Source: Haladaptatus pallidirubidus (GTDB lineage: Archaea > Halobacteriota > Halobacteria > Halobacteriales > Haladaptataceae). From it: 64,000 bases of DNA. The position numbers and the translations under genes were made by a program. The notes under the pieces were generated by a model. The model was not told the DNA's origin. It was given only the letters and a program-made list of their open reading frames with translations, and ran no database searches. Positions 17,746 through 26,486 of this stretch are shown piece after piece (position 1 is the first letter of the stretch; each line of letters starts with the position of its first letter). The stretch covers positions 124,001 to 188,000 of the forward strand of contig NZ_CP085301.1 in assembly GCF_020700235.1 (NCBI RefSeq), written 5' to 3'.

Positions 17746-17831
17746 GGGAGAAGTGAATTCGAGTCCGGAGCGATTCGACCTCGGCTACCTGTACACCTAT
17801 ACTTTTGCACGACCCCGACGTTACCTGATTC

Positions 17832-18803
17832 ATGAATTTGGGGGTGCTGGGAACGGCAGGAATCGCACATCATTCGTTCGTTCCCGCAGTCGCAAAGACA
17901 GACCACGAAGTGACAGCAATCGCGTCCCGAAGCGAGGAACGGGCCGAAAACTTCGCCGAAACGCACGGAATTCCGCGATCGTTCGGATCGTACGGCGAAC
18001 TGCTCGAATCCGACGTGGACGCGGTGTACATCCCGCTTCCGAACGCGCTCCACGCCGAGTGGACGAAACGCGCGGCAGACCACGGTCTCCACGTCCTCTG
18101 TGAAAAGCCATTGGCGGTGAACGCCGAGGAAGCCCGCGAGATGGGCGACTACTGCGACCAGCAAGGCGTCACGCTGATGGAGGCGATGATGTTCCGGTAC
18201 TATCCGCGAACCGAGCGAATGGAGGACGTCGCAAAGGAACTCGGCGTCGTTCGCTCCGTCGATGCCGGATTTCATTCGTCGCTCCGCCACTGGCCCGCGG
18301 GGACGCGATTCGACCCCGAGCTCGGTGGAGGATGCCTCCTCGACGTGGGCGTCTACGCAATCGAGGTTGCACGACTGTTTTTAGGCGAACCGGAGCGCGT
18401 CGTCGCCCGCGTCGCCGACCCCGAAGAAACAGGAGTCGAGACGCACGTCTCCGGCATTCTCGCGTTCTCCGGCGGCCGAACCGCACAGCTCGACTGTTCG
18501 TTCCGACTGCAAGATGTGCAGTACTGTCGAGTCGAAGGAACCGACGGACGACTGCACGCGGACAGGGCGTTTTCGGTCGGAACCGACCCGAACGAGTTCG
18601 AACTTCGACTGCCGGGGCGACACGTGACGGAGTCGTTCGAATCGACAGACCCCTACGCCCTCGAACTGGAACGATTCGCGGAGTACGTCGAAACCGGCCA
18701 GCGTCCGCGAACCGACGCCCGCGAGGCGGCGCGGACGCTCGCCGTGGTGGATGGACTTCGAGAAAGTGAGGAAATCGGAGGGTGGGTGGATATTCCGGAG
18801 TGA
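17832..18803 (+). CDS. Gfo/Idh/MocA family NAD(P)-dependent sugar oxidoreductase
   Basis: 323 residues. Rossmann fold at the N-terminus (LGVLGTAGIAHHSFVPAV), then the family signature EKPLAVNAEEAREM with the catalytic-type Lys of EKP at about residue 97. The C-terminal alpha/beta domain contains GGGCLLDVGVYAIEVARLFLG. It resembles haloarchaeal sugar or D-xylose dehydrogenase-like members, but the substrate cannot be read from the sequence and no sugar genes flank it. Its stop codon lies inside a perfect hairpin shared with the convergent YlbF gene. Confidence 0.92.
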   Translation: MNLGVLGTAGIAHHSFVPAVAKTDHEVTAIASRSEERAENFAETHGIPRSFGSYGELLESDVDAVYIPLPNALHAEWTKRAADHGLHVLCEKPLAVNAEEAREMGDYCDQQGVTLMEAMMFRYYPRTERMEDVAKELGVVRSVDAGFHSSLRHWPAGTRFDPELGGGCLLDVGVYAIEVARLFLGEPERVVARVADPEETGVETHVSGILAFSGGRTAQLDCSFRLQDVQYCRVEGTDGRLHADRAFSVGTDPNEFELRLPGRHVTESFESTDPYALELERFAEYVETGQRPRTDAREAARTLAVVDGLRESEEIGGWVDIPE

Positions 18804-18827
18804 GCATTCAGAGATTGCTCACTCCGG
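18795..18827. terminator. Perfect 12-bp inverted repeat between convergent genes
   Basis: CCGGAGTGAGCA at 18795-18806 is complementary to TGCTCACTCCGG at 18816-18827 with a nine-base loop. The left arm contains the stop codon of the oxidoreductase. Position between two convergent 3' ends suggests a bidirectional terminator or RNA stabiliser, although archaeal termination usually relies on U tracts and these are weak here. Confidence 0.55.
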
Positions 18828-18840
18828 AGGTGATCTCGGA

Positions 18841-19242
18841 TTATTCGTCCTGACAGCATCCGCCAGCCTGCTGGCCGAAATCGACCGCAATCGGGGCGGA
18901 AATCGCGCGGTTCAGATCTTCGAGTCGGGCCGAGAGTTCGTCCTGTGCCGCGAGGTAGTCGGACATCACGGGAAGCGAGTGGAGGTCTTCTTGCGCTTCC
19001 TGCACCTTCGTCACGTCCTCTTGGGTCGCCTCGCCGGTTTGGCGTGCGAGCATGAACTCCTGTCGGAGGCGCTCGAACTTCTTGATTTTCTCCTGTGCCT
19101 CCTCGTTCGCCTCGACTTCAGCTTTCGTCTCCTCGAACTGCTGGTACTCCGGCGTGTCCGCGATTGCCTCGCCGAGTTCGGTCGCCATCTCCTCGACACT
19201 CGTTTCCTCGTCGCTCACGTCGGCTTTCGTGTCTACGCTCAT
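18841..19242 (-). CDS. YlbF/YmcA-family protein
   Basis: 133 residues, almost entirely helical and acidic, with a coiled-coil core (ETKAEVEANEEAQEKIKKFERLRQ). The pattern of EF-LA-Q-GEAT---V-K-QEAQEDL matches the YlbF/YmcA family. In Bacillus these proteins form a complex with YaaT that carries Fe-S clusters and influences RNA processing and development. The C-terminus ends in AGGCCQDE, whose Cys pair could bind metal. The role in archaea is unknown. Confidence 0.85.
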   Translation of the reverse strand: MSVDTKADVSDEETSVEEMATELGEAIADTPEYQQFEETKAEVEANEEAQEKIKKFERLRQEFMLARQTGEATQEDVTKVQEAQEDLHSLPVMSDYLAAQDELSARLEDLNRAISAPIAVDFGQQAGGCCQDE

Positions 19243-19367
19243 GGCTACTGGTTCGGACTGGAGCGGTTTAGACTTGCCGAATGTGGTAGTCGTCGTCGGT
19301 GGCTCTGTTGAAATACTCAGGTGATGATGTGATTCGATGTCCGTGGTGAATAGAAGGCGCGTATCGG

Positions 19368-19673
19368 TTAACCGCCAGCGGTAGTACCGTTGTTATGGGT
19401 GTTTGAGCTAGTGTAGAGAAGGTATCCCATCGTAACTAGAGAAACAGCGAGTAATTCGACGAACGGAAGCCCTCCGGGGAGTTCTCGGTTTTTCAGACCG
19501 ACAGCGTAGAGCAGTGTCCATGTCCCCGAGAAACCGAGTAATGGAACCCCAACGAAGCGGATGGATCCGTCCTTCCAGAAGAAAGCCAGCATGAAAGACC
19601 CTGCCCCCGCTATGTACGGCAGCGGGCTGAGAAATAGGAGATTCCGCAATTCGGGTAGCGGACGAATGAGCAT
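19368..19673 (-). CDS. Hypothetical small membrane protein
   Basis: 101 residues with three likely transmembrane helices: LPYIAGAGSFMLAFFW, FVGVPLLGFSGTWTLLYAVGL and FVELLAVSLVTMGYLLY. The tail is polar (SSNTHNNGTTAGG). No family recognised. The first residues (LIRPLPELRNLLFLS) suggest an amphipathic start. It stands alone between ylbF and dph2 with 3' and 5' gaps on both sides. Confidence 0.6.
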   Translation of the reverse strand: MLIRPLPELRNLLFLSPLPYIAGAGSFMLAFFWKDGSIRFVGVPLLGFSGTWTLLYAVGLKNRELPGGLPFVELLAVSLVTMGYLLYTSSNTHNNGTTAGG

Positions 19674-20017
19674 GGTTAGGAGACCGGATGTGACGTCGAC
19701 AGCGACACGGCGTTACCGCTTAGCAGCCGACGGATCGTACGACAACCGCGCTGACGACAAACGGGATAACGACGACGACGAAGAAGATTCGCAGGCTGCT
19801 GTTCTATCTTTGCTTCATAATTGTCGCACAAGCAGTCCGGTGAATCTCTTTCTGGAATGCGATTCCCAGCGAGAGGTATGTACTCTTCTTTTGAGCGGAT
19901 AAACACACGCTCTACATTGAGTACGCTGACGCATCAATTCCGAAGATTCCAACAAGCCGTGTCCAGCGAAAACCGGGAACGCCGAGGTTAAAAGTTCTCG
20001 GGCGCAATGGAGGGACA
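19674..20017. other. Intergenic stretch before dph2
   Basis: No gene supported. On the minus strand, ATG at 19819 opens four codons and then a stop, after which a hydrophobic segment (LRIFFVVVVIPFVVSAVVV) follows in the same frame; this could be a broken single-helix protein. GGAGGG at 20009-20014 is a strong ribosome binding site four to nine bases before the dph2 ATG, unusual where leaderless transcripts dominate. Confidence 0.4.
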
Positions 20018-21055
20018 ATGAGCAACAAGAGCGAGTACAGCGAGGGGGACTTGCGAAAGACCGGCATGGCCCTCAAACACGACCGGGAGTGGGATTACGA
20101 ACTCGACCGTATCATCGAAGCGGTCGAGGAGCGGGACGCCGAAAAAGTCGGCTTGCAGTTCCCCGAGGGACTCAAACGCAGAGGCCCGAGCGTAGCCGAC
20201 GACCTGCGGGAACTGCTCCCCGACGACGTAACGATTCTTCTTTCGGGTCAGCCCTGCTACGGAGCCTGTGACTTGGACACCTACCTAATGAAACGAACGG
20301 ACGTGTTCGTCCACTTCGGCCACTCGCCGATGAAGAACACGGACAAGGTCATTTACGTTCCGCTGTTCTCCAACGTCGATGTCTTCCCAATCATGGAAGA
20401 GTCGTTGGAGGAACTCGAAGTCGGCGACGTGGGGCTGGTCACGACGGCCCAGCACATGAACCGATTCGAGGAGATGAAAGAGTGGTTGGAAGACCGCGGT
20501 TTCACGGTTCACACGCGCAAGGGCGACGACCGACTGACCCACGAGGGGCAAGTGCTCGGCTGTAACTACGCCTCGGCGGACATCGACGCAGACCAGGTGC
20601 TGTACGTCGGCGGCGGGAAGTTCCACCCGCTCGGCTTGGCGATGGAACATCCCGACAAGAACGTCGTCATCGGCGACCCCGTAAACAACGTCGTCACCGT
20701 TGCGGACACGGACAAGTTCCTGAAACAGCGATACGGCGCGGTTCACCGCGCGATGGACGCCGAGAAGTGGGGCGTCATCTTCTGTACGAAAATCGGGCAG
20801 GGTCGCTGGGAAATCGCACAGGACATCATCGACGAAAACGACGATGCCTACCTCATCACGATGGACGAGGTGACCCCCGGCCGCCTGCGGAATTTCAACA
20901 TGGACGCCTTCGTCAACACGGGATGCCCGCGCATCACCACCGACGACGGCCCGCAGTTCCACAAACCGATGCTCACGCCCGGCGAGTACGAAATCGCAAT
21001 CGGCAACGAACCCCTCGATTCACTCGAGTTCGACACCTTCCACGGCACGTGGTAG
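20018..21055 (+). CDS. dph2: Diphthamide synthesis enzyme Dph2 (3-amino-3-carboxypropyl transferase)
   Basis: Non-canonical radical SAM enzyme that adds the 3-amino-3-carboxypropyl group to a His of elongation factor 2, the first step of diphthamide synthesis. 345 residues. Three widely spaced Cys ligands for the [4Fe-4S] cluster are visible: GQPCYGACD, LGCNYASAD and NTGCPRITTDDG. The sequence VGLQFPEGL is also typical of the family. Archaea use a homodimer, consistent with one gene. A clear Shine-Dalgarno GGAGGG precedes the ATG. Confidence 0.95.
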   Translation: MSNKSEYSEGDLRKTGMALKHDREWDYELDRIIEAVEERDAEKVGLQFPEGLKRRGPSVADDLRELLPDDVTILLSGQPCYGACDLDTYLMKRTDVFVHFGHSPMKNTDKVIYVPLFSNVDVFPIMEESLEELEVGDVGLVTTAQHMNRFEEMKEWLEDRGFTVHTRKGDDRLTHEGQVLGCNYASADIDADQVLYVGGGKFHPLGLAMEHPDKNVVIGDPVNNVVTVADTDKFLKQRYGAVHRAMDAEKWGVIFCTKIGQGRWEIAQDIIDENDDAYLITMDEVTPGRLRNFNMDAFVNTGCPRITTDDGPQFHKPMLTPGEYEIAIGNEPLDSLEFDTFHGTW

Positions 21056-21147
21056 GAGAATTTCTCGTCGTCTTTTCTCATTTATATTATGCATCGCCCT
21101 CCGGACAGAACCTCACTAGCCTCCTCTCCCACAGGCAATTTCTCGCG

Positions 21148-21315
21148 TGACACGACGCGAAAAATCGGGTGGAAGTTCCCGAAGACGCGGAGCGGATCAA
21201 CGCAAAACTCGTGTTTCGCGCCAAACGCGATGCGGTAAAGGAATTTCGAGACGCGACTGACGGGTCGGAAGACGGTTCCTTCACCCGCAAACTGCTCGAA
21301 ACGACGGGAGATTGA
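21148..21315 (+). CDS. Small charged protein, weakly supported
   Basis: A GTG-started frame of 55 residues: it contains EDAERINAKLVFRAKRDAVKEF and ends in FTRKLLETTGD. The amphipathic, charged composition and the codon choice resemble real haloarchaeal coding DNA. No family recognised. It follows dph2 on the same strand after about 90 bases. It could be the end of a longer gene lost upstream, since the frame is closed by a TGA shortly before the GTG in a neighbouring phase. Confidence 0.4.
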
Positions 21316-21471
21316 ATCGACCCCGGCGATAGCACGCTCGGCAGTTCGAAGCGTCTACGCGCCGAGGTCTACGGGCACTCCCTCCTCGTTCGAATCTGCA
21401 TCACTATTGGCATCCTCTACTATGACTGTGACGAACAATCGTACAGATTTAATTCCACCGGGGAAAAGGAT

Positions 21472-22416
21472 TCAGTTTTCGACGGTTTCGATTTTGTAGA
21501 CCGCTCCCTTGTAATCGATGTGTTGTGGCGTCTCCCTGAGGTACACGTTCCGTCCGTCGAGTCGAACCTGAGAAATACCGTCCTCGAACGACGCGAGCAG
21601 GTTTCGAATCGGCGCGATTCGAATCGCCTGTTCCGGAATCTTTCGAACCGTCCCGCCGTCCGGTTTTTCGACGCGCGTGGCGAGATACGTTGCGTTCGTC
21701 TCGTCGGCGCGAACGTGTTTTTCCTCGCTGTCACGACCGACTTCCCGAAGGTCGTCCGTCGGCGTGAGCGAAAGCGAATCGCCGACCAGCTCGAACCGGG
21801 TGGCGACGCCGGTTCCGTTGTCGTACTCTTGTCCTTCGAACCAACCGGAAATTCCGAAAGCGTAGGTCCCTCCGCCGACCCCGGGAAGGGTGATGTCTTC
21901 CGTACCCTGTGCCCCATCGATCCTTCCGCCGAGAGTCGCGTTGTCGATGGTCAGGTTCCAGGTGTGCGAGCCTCCCGATTGTAACATCATGGCCGGTTCC
22001 GGAACCACCCGCGGGGCAATGTAGAACCATTCGCCGTCAACCAGTTTCCACACTCTCCAGTGATAGTAGTTGGTCGTGAATCTCGTTCCCGTCTCGTTCG
22101 ACAGGGTGAACGAAATGGCGTCGTTCGGCAGTTCGGCCCGCTCTTTCGACGGCGTCATCAGCAGATTCGTTTCCGAATCGGCATCCTCGTAGCAGACGAC
22201 TCGTTTCACGTCGTCGTCAAACGGCGGACAGTGATTTTCGTCTGGAATCCGGAGGTCGGGTGTCGGCGCGTCGGTCGTCACACGAGTCGTCGTCCGCGTC
22301 GTCCCTGACGTTGAGGTGTTCGGTTCGTTCGTCCCGGAATTCCCCGGCGACGATTCGGTCAGACAACCAGCAAACAGGACGGAACTAACCGAAGCGAGGA
22401 CTGTACGGCGGTTCAT
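21472..22416 (-). CDS. Hypothetical lipoprotein
   Basis: 314 residues. The N-terminus MNRRTVLASVSSVLFAGCLT has a twin Arg and a lipobox (LFAGC), so the protein is probably exported and lipid-anchored. A Ser/Thr/Asn/Gly-rich linker follows to about residue 50, then a beta-rich domain. That domain contains FTLSNETGTRFTTNYYHWRVWKL, a pattern seen in immunoglobulin-like BsuPI-type domains. Function unknown. It is divergent from the 22539 gene. Confidence 0.75.
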   Translation of the reverse strand: MNRRTVLASVSSVLFAGCLTESSPGNSGTNEPNTSTSGTTRTTTRVTTDAPTPDLRIPDENHCPPFDDDVKRVVCYEDADSETNLLMTPSKERAELPNDAISFTLSNETGTRFTTNYYHWRVWKLVDGEWFYIAPRVVPEPAMMLQSGGSHTWNLTIDNATLGGRIDGAQGTEDITLPGVGGGTYAFGISGWFEGQEYDNGTGVATRFELVGDSLSLTPTDDLREVGRDSEEKHVRADETNATYLATRVEKPDGGTVRKIPEQAIRIAPIRNLLASFEDGISQVRLDGRNVYLRETPQHIDYKGAVYKIETVEN

Positions 22417-22538
22417 ACGTCTGCCATCGTATCTTCTCCGTATATGCTTTCAGATGACTGAAACACCTCTTTCACCTATTCGGATTACTACTGAGCATAC
22501 ACAAACCTTTTTGTATTCCCGGTAGGTATGGTATTCGT

Positions 22539-22937
22539 ATGAGCGCGACTCGTCCCACGACCGTCGAAACCGCGATTGAATGCTGCCGACCGACCGACAA
22601 AACGCCAGTGACGCTCGATGCGGCCGCGCTTCCGAGTGCTCGAACCGACCTGCGCGAACTCCAACGGGAACTCGATGCGAACGACTTCGTTCCCGCCGGC
22701 GTGACGGTTGACGCCTGTTTCGACGCGGACTGTTCGTTCGCCACGCAGGACGAAGCGGATCGAATCCGCGAATGCGTCCGAAGCGCGGCCTTCCTCGGCG
22801 CGGGCACCGTCACCGTCGAGTTCGCCGCGGTCGAAGACGAATCGAAGGTTCGGCCCTCCCTCGCCGCCCTCAAGGAACGTGCGCGCCGCGAAGGCGTCAC
22901 GCTCGAACTCGACGGCCCGCTGTCGCTCGATTCCTAA
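22539..22937 (+). CDS. Hypothetical haloarchaeal protein beside a METTL5-like methylase
   Basis: 132 residues, acidic. It contains TPVTLDAAALPSARTDLREL, a paired Cys region (VDACFDADCSFATQDEADRI) and a C-terminal strand-helix-strand unit (GAGTVTVEFAAVEDESKVRPSL). No catalytic motif is visible. It lies 44 bases upstream of the METTL5-like gene on the same strand, so a joint transcript is likely. Not assigned to a named family here. Confidence 0.72.
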   Translation: MSATRPTTVETAIECCRPTDKTPVTLDAAALPSARTDLRELQRELDANDFVPAGVTVDACFDADCSFATQDEADRIRECVRSAAFLGAGTVTVEFAAVEDESKVRPSLAALKERARREGVTLELDGPLSLDS

Positions 22938-22981
22938 TCGAAATCCTCGTTCTTACGTCTCCCCACTTCGTCTGCCAACAT

Positions 22982-23668
22982 ATGGGGAAACGCGCGCTGG
23001 AACGTCGGCTTTCCGCGGTCTCTGACTTCGCCGACCCGCAGGTCGAACTGGAACAGTACCCGACACCCGCAGACCTCGCGGCCCATCTCGTTCATCTCGC
23101 GGACGTGAACCACGACATCGCCGAGAAGACGGTGTTTGACCTCGGCACCGGAACCGGGATGCTCGCGCTCGGGGCCGCGACCCGCGACCCCGAGCGCGTC
23201 GTCGGAATCGACCGGGACGCCGGTGCAATCGAACAGGCCCGCGACAACGAACGCCGCGTCGGGCCGGAAACGCCCGTCGGGTGGTTCGTTGGAGATGCGA
23301 TGCGCGCGCCGTTTTGTCCATCGAAATCTGGAAGTAGATCGGCTGATTCGGTTGATTCAGCTGACGCAGCCGAATCTCCTGCACCAGCACCGTCGGTGAC
23401 GGTGCTGATGAATCCGCCGTTCGGCGCACAAACGGGCAACGAACACGCAGACCGCGCGTTTCTTGAAACGACCGCGGGCATCGCGGACGTGTCCTACTCG
23501 ATTCACAACGAGGGAAGCGTGGACTTCGTGGAGGCCTTCGCCGAAGATTTCGACGGGGAGGTGACACACGCGTTTCGGGCGGAACTGCCGCTCTCCCGCC
23601 GGTTCGAGTTCCAGCGCAGGCGGAGAAAAGTCCTCGACGCCGAAGTGTTTAGAATCGAGTGGCGTTAG
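22982..23668 (+). CDS. METTL5-family SAM-dependent methyltransferase
   Basis: About 228 residues. N-terminal LEQYPTPADLAAHLVHLA is followed by SAM motif I (VFDLGTGTGMLALGAA), an acidic loop (VVGIDRDAGAIEQAR), and the N6-adenine-type catalytic motif NPPFGAQTGNEHADRAFL at about residues 145-162. NPPF and the overall order fit the METTL5 group, which methylates adenine in small-subunit rRNA in eukaryotes; an rRNA or tRNA target is inferred. A short insert rich in Ser, Asp and Ala before NPPF is not part of the core fold. The 3' end overlaps the convergent rhomboid gene by four bases. Confidence 0.88.
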   Translation: MGKRALERRLSAVSDFADPQVELEQYPTPADLAAHLVHLADVNHDIAEKTVFDLGTGTGMLALGAATRDPERVVGIDRDAGAIEQARDNERRVGPETPVGWFVGDAMRAPFCPSKSGSRSADSVDSADAAESPAPAPSVTVLMNPPFGAQTGNEHADRAFLETTAGIADVSYSIHNEGSVDFVEAFAEDFDGEVTHAFRAELPLSRRFEFQRRRRKVLDAEVFRIEWR

Positions 23669-25302
23669 TTGCCGTACTGTTCCTTTTTCGCCACCTGGAC
23701 GCGAGTGTCACCGACGACGGCGACGAGTCGATCGTCCGTTCGCTCGAAGGTTACGCCCGACAGCGTGACGGAGGAGTTTGGAACCGGGAGCGAACCGCTC
23801 GCCACCGTCGAGTTGTTCGCAGACAGTTCGAGACTGAACCGACCGTTCTGCGGAACGATGGAAACCTCTTTCCCGTCGATGACGGGCGTTGCGGTCACGG
23901 AGTCGGATGCGAACTCGTGCTGCCAGCGTCCGGTTTCCGGCCGCAACCAGACTTGATAGGCGGTTCCGCCGCCGGTCGCACTCCAGCCTTCGCGGTTCAC
24001 GTAGACCGCTTTTTCCCATCCGATTCCGCCGACCCTGACTGTCGTTTGCCCGGAATGCGCGAGTTGCCCCTGCGACACTTCGCGCGACCAAATTTCCCGG
24101 TTTTCGTTGACGACGATGACGCCACTGGTGTTCACTTGCGTCGTCTCGCCGCCGAGCGAAACGTCGATGACGGACACTTTCCGGTTCGGCACATTTTCCG
24201 CGTACATCACGGTGTAGCCATCGACTTCGATGCCGGAATCGTCGGTTCCGATGCCACCCTCATCGACGGTCGTGAGGTTGACCGGAACGGCGACTCCGGC
24301 CATCACAATCAGCGGAATCAACAGGAGGACGGTTCCGGCCTGTCTGACGTTCGGGGCGAACGATTTCCGATCGGTCGTGCGAACCGCGACCGTAACGAGT
24401 ACCGAAAGCACGAGGACGAACAGCACGCCGAGGCCGCGAAATAGCACGTAGGTTTCCAAGCCGCGGTACCACCAGAGCGCCCACAGCGACAGGGACATCA
24501 GGAGGACAAAACTTCCCGCCCAGACCCGGAGGGCGCTCAACTGTACGTTTCGACGCCTGAGAAGGTAGACGCCCGCAACCGCGCCGAGGAAAAATCCCAA
24601 TGTGTGTCCCTGTACGGCGATTCCGAACCACCACGGGCGCGAAAAGGAGGTCGACGCTTCGCCGATTATCTGTGGCTCACGGAGCGCCAGATACACCGTG
24701 TTGATGAGTCCCTGCGCGGAGAGTGCGACGACGGTACCGAGCGGATACCGAACTAGCGCGAACCCGACGAACGCGAAGAGAACGCCGGAAAAGCCGATAA
24801 CCGGTCCCCACGCGAAAATGCTGGTTCCGAGCGCGATGACGAAGACGCCGAGCGGGAACAGCACGAACGCCCGAATCCACGGATTCGTTCGCCACGACGA
24901 ACCCGACGTTTCTCCGCGCGTCGTCGGATAGTGGCTGAAGAAGTACTCCGCCAGCGGTGCGACGGCGAGCGTACTCGTCATGTTGCCGATGAGATGACCC
25001 GGTCCGGCGTGCGAAAACGACCCGAGAAACATGCCCAACGGGTAGAGGTACGACCACGACGCGAACGCGACCGTGACGGGATTTTGCCAGTGGTTCCACC
25101 CGTCCTGCACGAAGAGATAGACGGCGGTTACGCCGACGATTGAAATCAGCGTCCCCCACGGAACGCCGAAGAGGAACCGTTTCCGAAGCGTGCTCCCCCA
25201 CGCCCCCCGAGGGCGGTCTAAACGTCGGACGATGAGAATCGAGAGCAACAGGCCGAGCGGGATTGCGACACGAACCGGCCACCCGCCGAACGGCGACACC
25301 AT
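23665..25302 (-). CDS. Rhomboid family intramembrane serine protease with a large C-terminal region
   Basis: About 545 residues. The rhomboid core has HAGPGHLIGNMTS (the H-X3-N-type element), GFSGVLFAFVGFALV with the catalytic Ser in GFSG, and GHTLGFFLGAVAG with the catalytic His. All dyad residues are present, so it should be active. After further hydrophobic helices, the last ~230 residues form a beta-rich extracytoplasmic domain with repeated Thr/Gly/Val sequence. The start at 25302 (MVSPFGGWPVRV) is chosen because upstream in-frame sequence is low quality. Substrate unknown. Confidence 0.92.
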   Translation of the reverse strand: MVSPFGGWPVRVAIPLGLLLSILIVRRLDRPRGAWGSTLRKRFLFGVPWGTLISIVGVTAVYLFVQDGWNHWQNPVTVAFASWSYLYPLGMFLGSFSHAGPGHLIGNMTSTLAVAPLAEYFFSHYPTTRGETSGSSWRTNPWIRAFVLFPLGVFVIALGTSIFAWGPVIGFSGVLFAFVGFALVRYPLGTVVALSAQGLINTVYLALREPQIIGEASTSFSRPWWFGIAVQGHTLGFFLGAVAGVYLLRRRNVQLSALRVWAGSFVLLMSLSLWALWWYRGLETYVLFRGLGVLFVLVLSVLVTVAVRTTDRKSFAPNVRQAGTVLLLIPLIVMAGVAVPVNLTTVDEGGIGTDDSGIEVDGYTVMYAENVPNRKVSVIDVSLGGETTQVNTSGVIVVNENREIWSREVSQGQLAHSGQTTVRVGGIGWEKAVYVNREGWSATGGGTAYQVWLRPETGRWQHEFASDSVTATPVIDGKEVSIVPQNGRFSLELSANNSTVASGSLPVPNSSVTLSGVTFERTDDRLVAVVGDTRVQVAKKEQYGN

Positions 25303-25455
25303 AGGCGGAGTGTGTGACCAAGACGATATAAAGGAATCCGTCCCGTTCTGCGAGTGAGACGAGCGAAGCGAGTCGAACGAAAACGAACGGTATCGTGCGA
25401 ACGCACCGACCACGGTTCGGGTAACAGATTAATCCCGTCGGCATGAAATCCGTGT

Positions 25456-25830
25456 ATGACCGACGTTCCAGCGGAAGGTGAGACGAAGTCGTACTCTCGG
25501 ACGTTCACGAACGAAGACGTTGCGCAGTTTGCCGACCTCTCGGGCGACCGGGGAAGCCACCACGAGGCGAGCGACAATCCCATGGTTCACGGACTGTTGA
25601 CCGCGACGCTTCCGACGAAAATCGGTGGCGACATGGATTACATCGCCCGATCGATGTCGTTCGAATTTCACAGGCCAGTGTACGTCGGCGAGGAAATCAC
25701 CTGCGAATCGACGGTCGAATCGTTCGAATCGCGCGAAACGCGGCACGAAATGGTCGCGTCATTCGTCTGCCGAAACGAGGAGGGCGAGGTCGTTCTCGAC
25801 GGGCAGACAGAGGGCGTTATTTTCCGATAA
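25456..25830 (+). CDS. MaoC-like hot-dog domain protein
   Basis: 124 residues. The order YSRTFTNEDVAQFADLSGDRGSHH, NPMVHGLLTATLPTKIGG, MSFEFHRPVYVGEEITCES fits the MaoC/(R)-specific enoyl-CoA hydratase-like fold. The usual catalytic D-X4-H region (SGDxNPxH) is altered here to SGDRGSHHE with MVHG later, so activity as a hydratase is uncertain. It stops one base before the convergent 25831 gene. Confidence 0.85.
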   Translation: MTDVPAEGETKSYSRTFTNEDVAQFADLSGDRGSHHEASDNPMVHGLLTATLPTKIGGDMDYIARSMSFEFHRPVYVGEEITCESTVESFESRETRHEMVASFVCRNEEGEVVLDGQTEGVIFR

Positions 25831-26346
25831 TCAGTCGTCGCCGAAGTCCGGCAAATCGTCGGGCGCTTCGAACTCGGCTTCCCAATCGACGTACTCCGCT
25901 TCCAGCACGTCGCAGATGATCTGACCGAGTTCGGTCAGCGAGGCGTTGATGGACGACACCGCGTTCCACGAATCGATATCGGGGTGGATTTCTCGCTCCT
26001 TCCAATCCTCCGGAATCCCCGGGGCGTGATAACCGACGCGGTCTGCGAAGTCGTCCCAGAAGAAATCGAACTCGTCGAAGAGATCTAAATCGAGTGCGGT
26101 CTCGAACTCGCGTTTCTCCAACTCGGTGTGTTCGACCCACTGATCGAACGATTCTTCCCACGCTCCTTCGTGGAGAAAGGTCTCCAGTTCCTCCCGCCGG
26201 TAGTTCGTCTCACCCTGCACCGACACATCGTCGTATTCCTGCATATCCGCCTCGGGACGCAGTGTCGGCGCGTCCGGGGCTTGCACATCGAGTCCCATGA
26301 ACCGGGCTACGAGCGGTGTTCTGATAAGGGTTCTCACGGACGACAC
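25831..26346 (-). CDS. Hypothetical acidic haloarchaeal protein
   Basis: 171 residues, very acidic, with aromatic residues (FDEFDFFWDDFADRVGYHAPG) and a C-terminal helix (LTELGQIICDVLEAEYVDWEAEF). No motif points to a function. An alternative start at residue 17 (MGLDVQAPDAP, near 26298) is possible, as the first 16 residues look like leader. It is convergent with the MaoC-like gene. Confidence 0.68.
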   Translation of the reverse strand: MSSVRTLIRTPLVARFMGLDVQAPDAPTLRPEADMQEYDDVSVQGETNYRREELETFLHEGAWEESFDQWVEHTELEKREFETALDLDLFDEFDFFWDDFADRVGYHAPGIPEDWKEREIHPDIDSWNAVSSINASLTELGQIICDVLEAEYVDWEAEFEAPDDLPDFGDD

Positions 26347-26486
26347 GTCACCGCGGTACTCGGTGATTTCGACGGTAGTACGAGGTGAAAATCAGCTCGA
26401 AATCGATGTTACTGAGGTGACAAAGAGCGTTACGCGCTGAACCGTCTGAGCCATTTATACCGACAGTGGCCGACGATACGCAAGGA

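Noticed and set aside
19780..19835. Single hydrophobic segment after a four-codon frame
   Set aside because: An immediate TAG and no alternative start make a gene unlikely.
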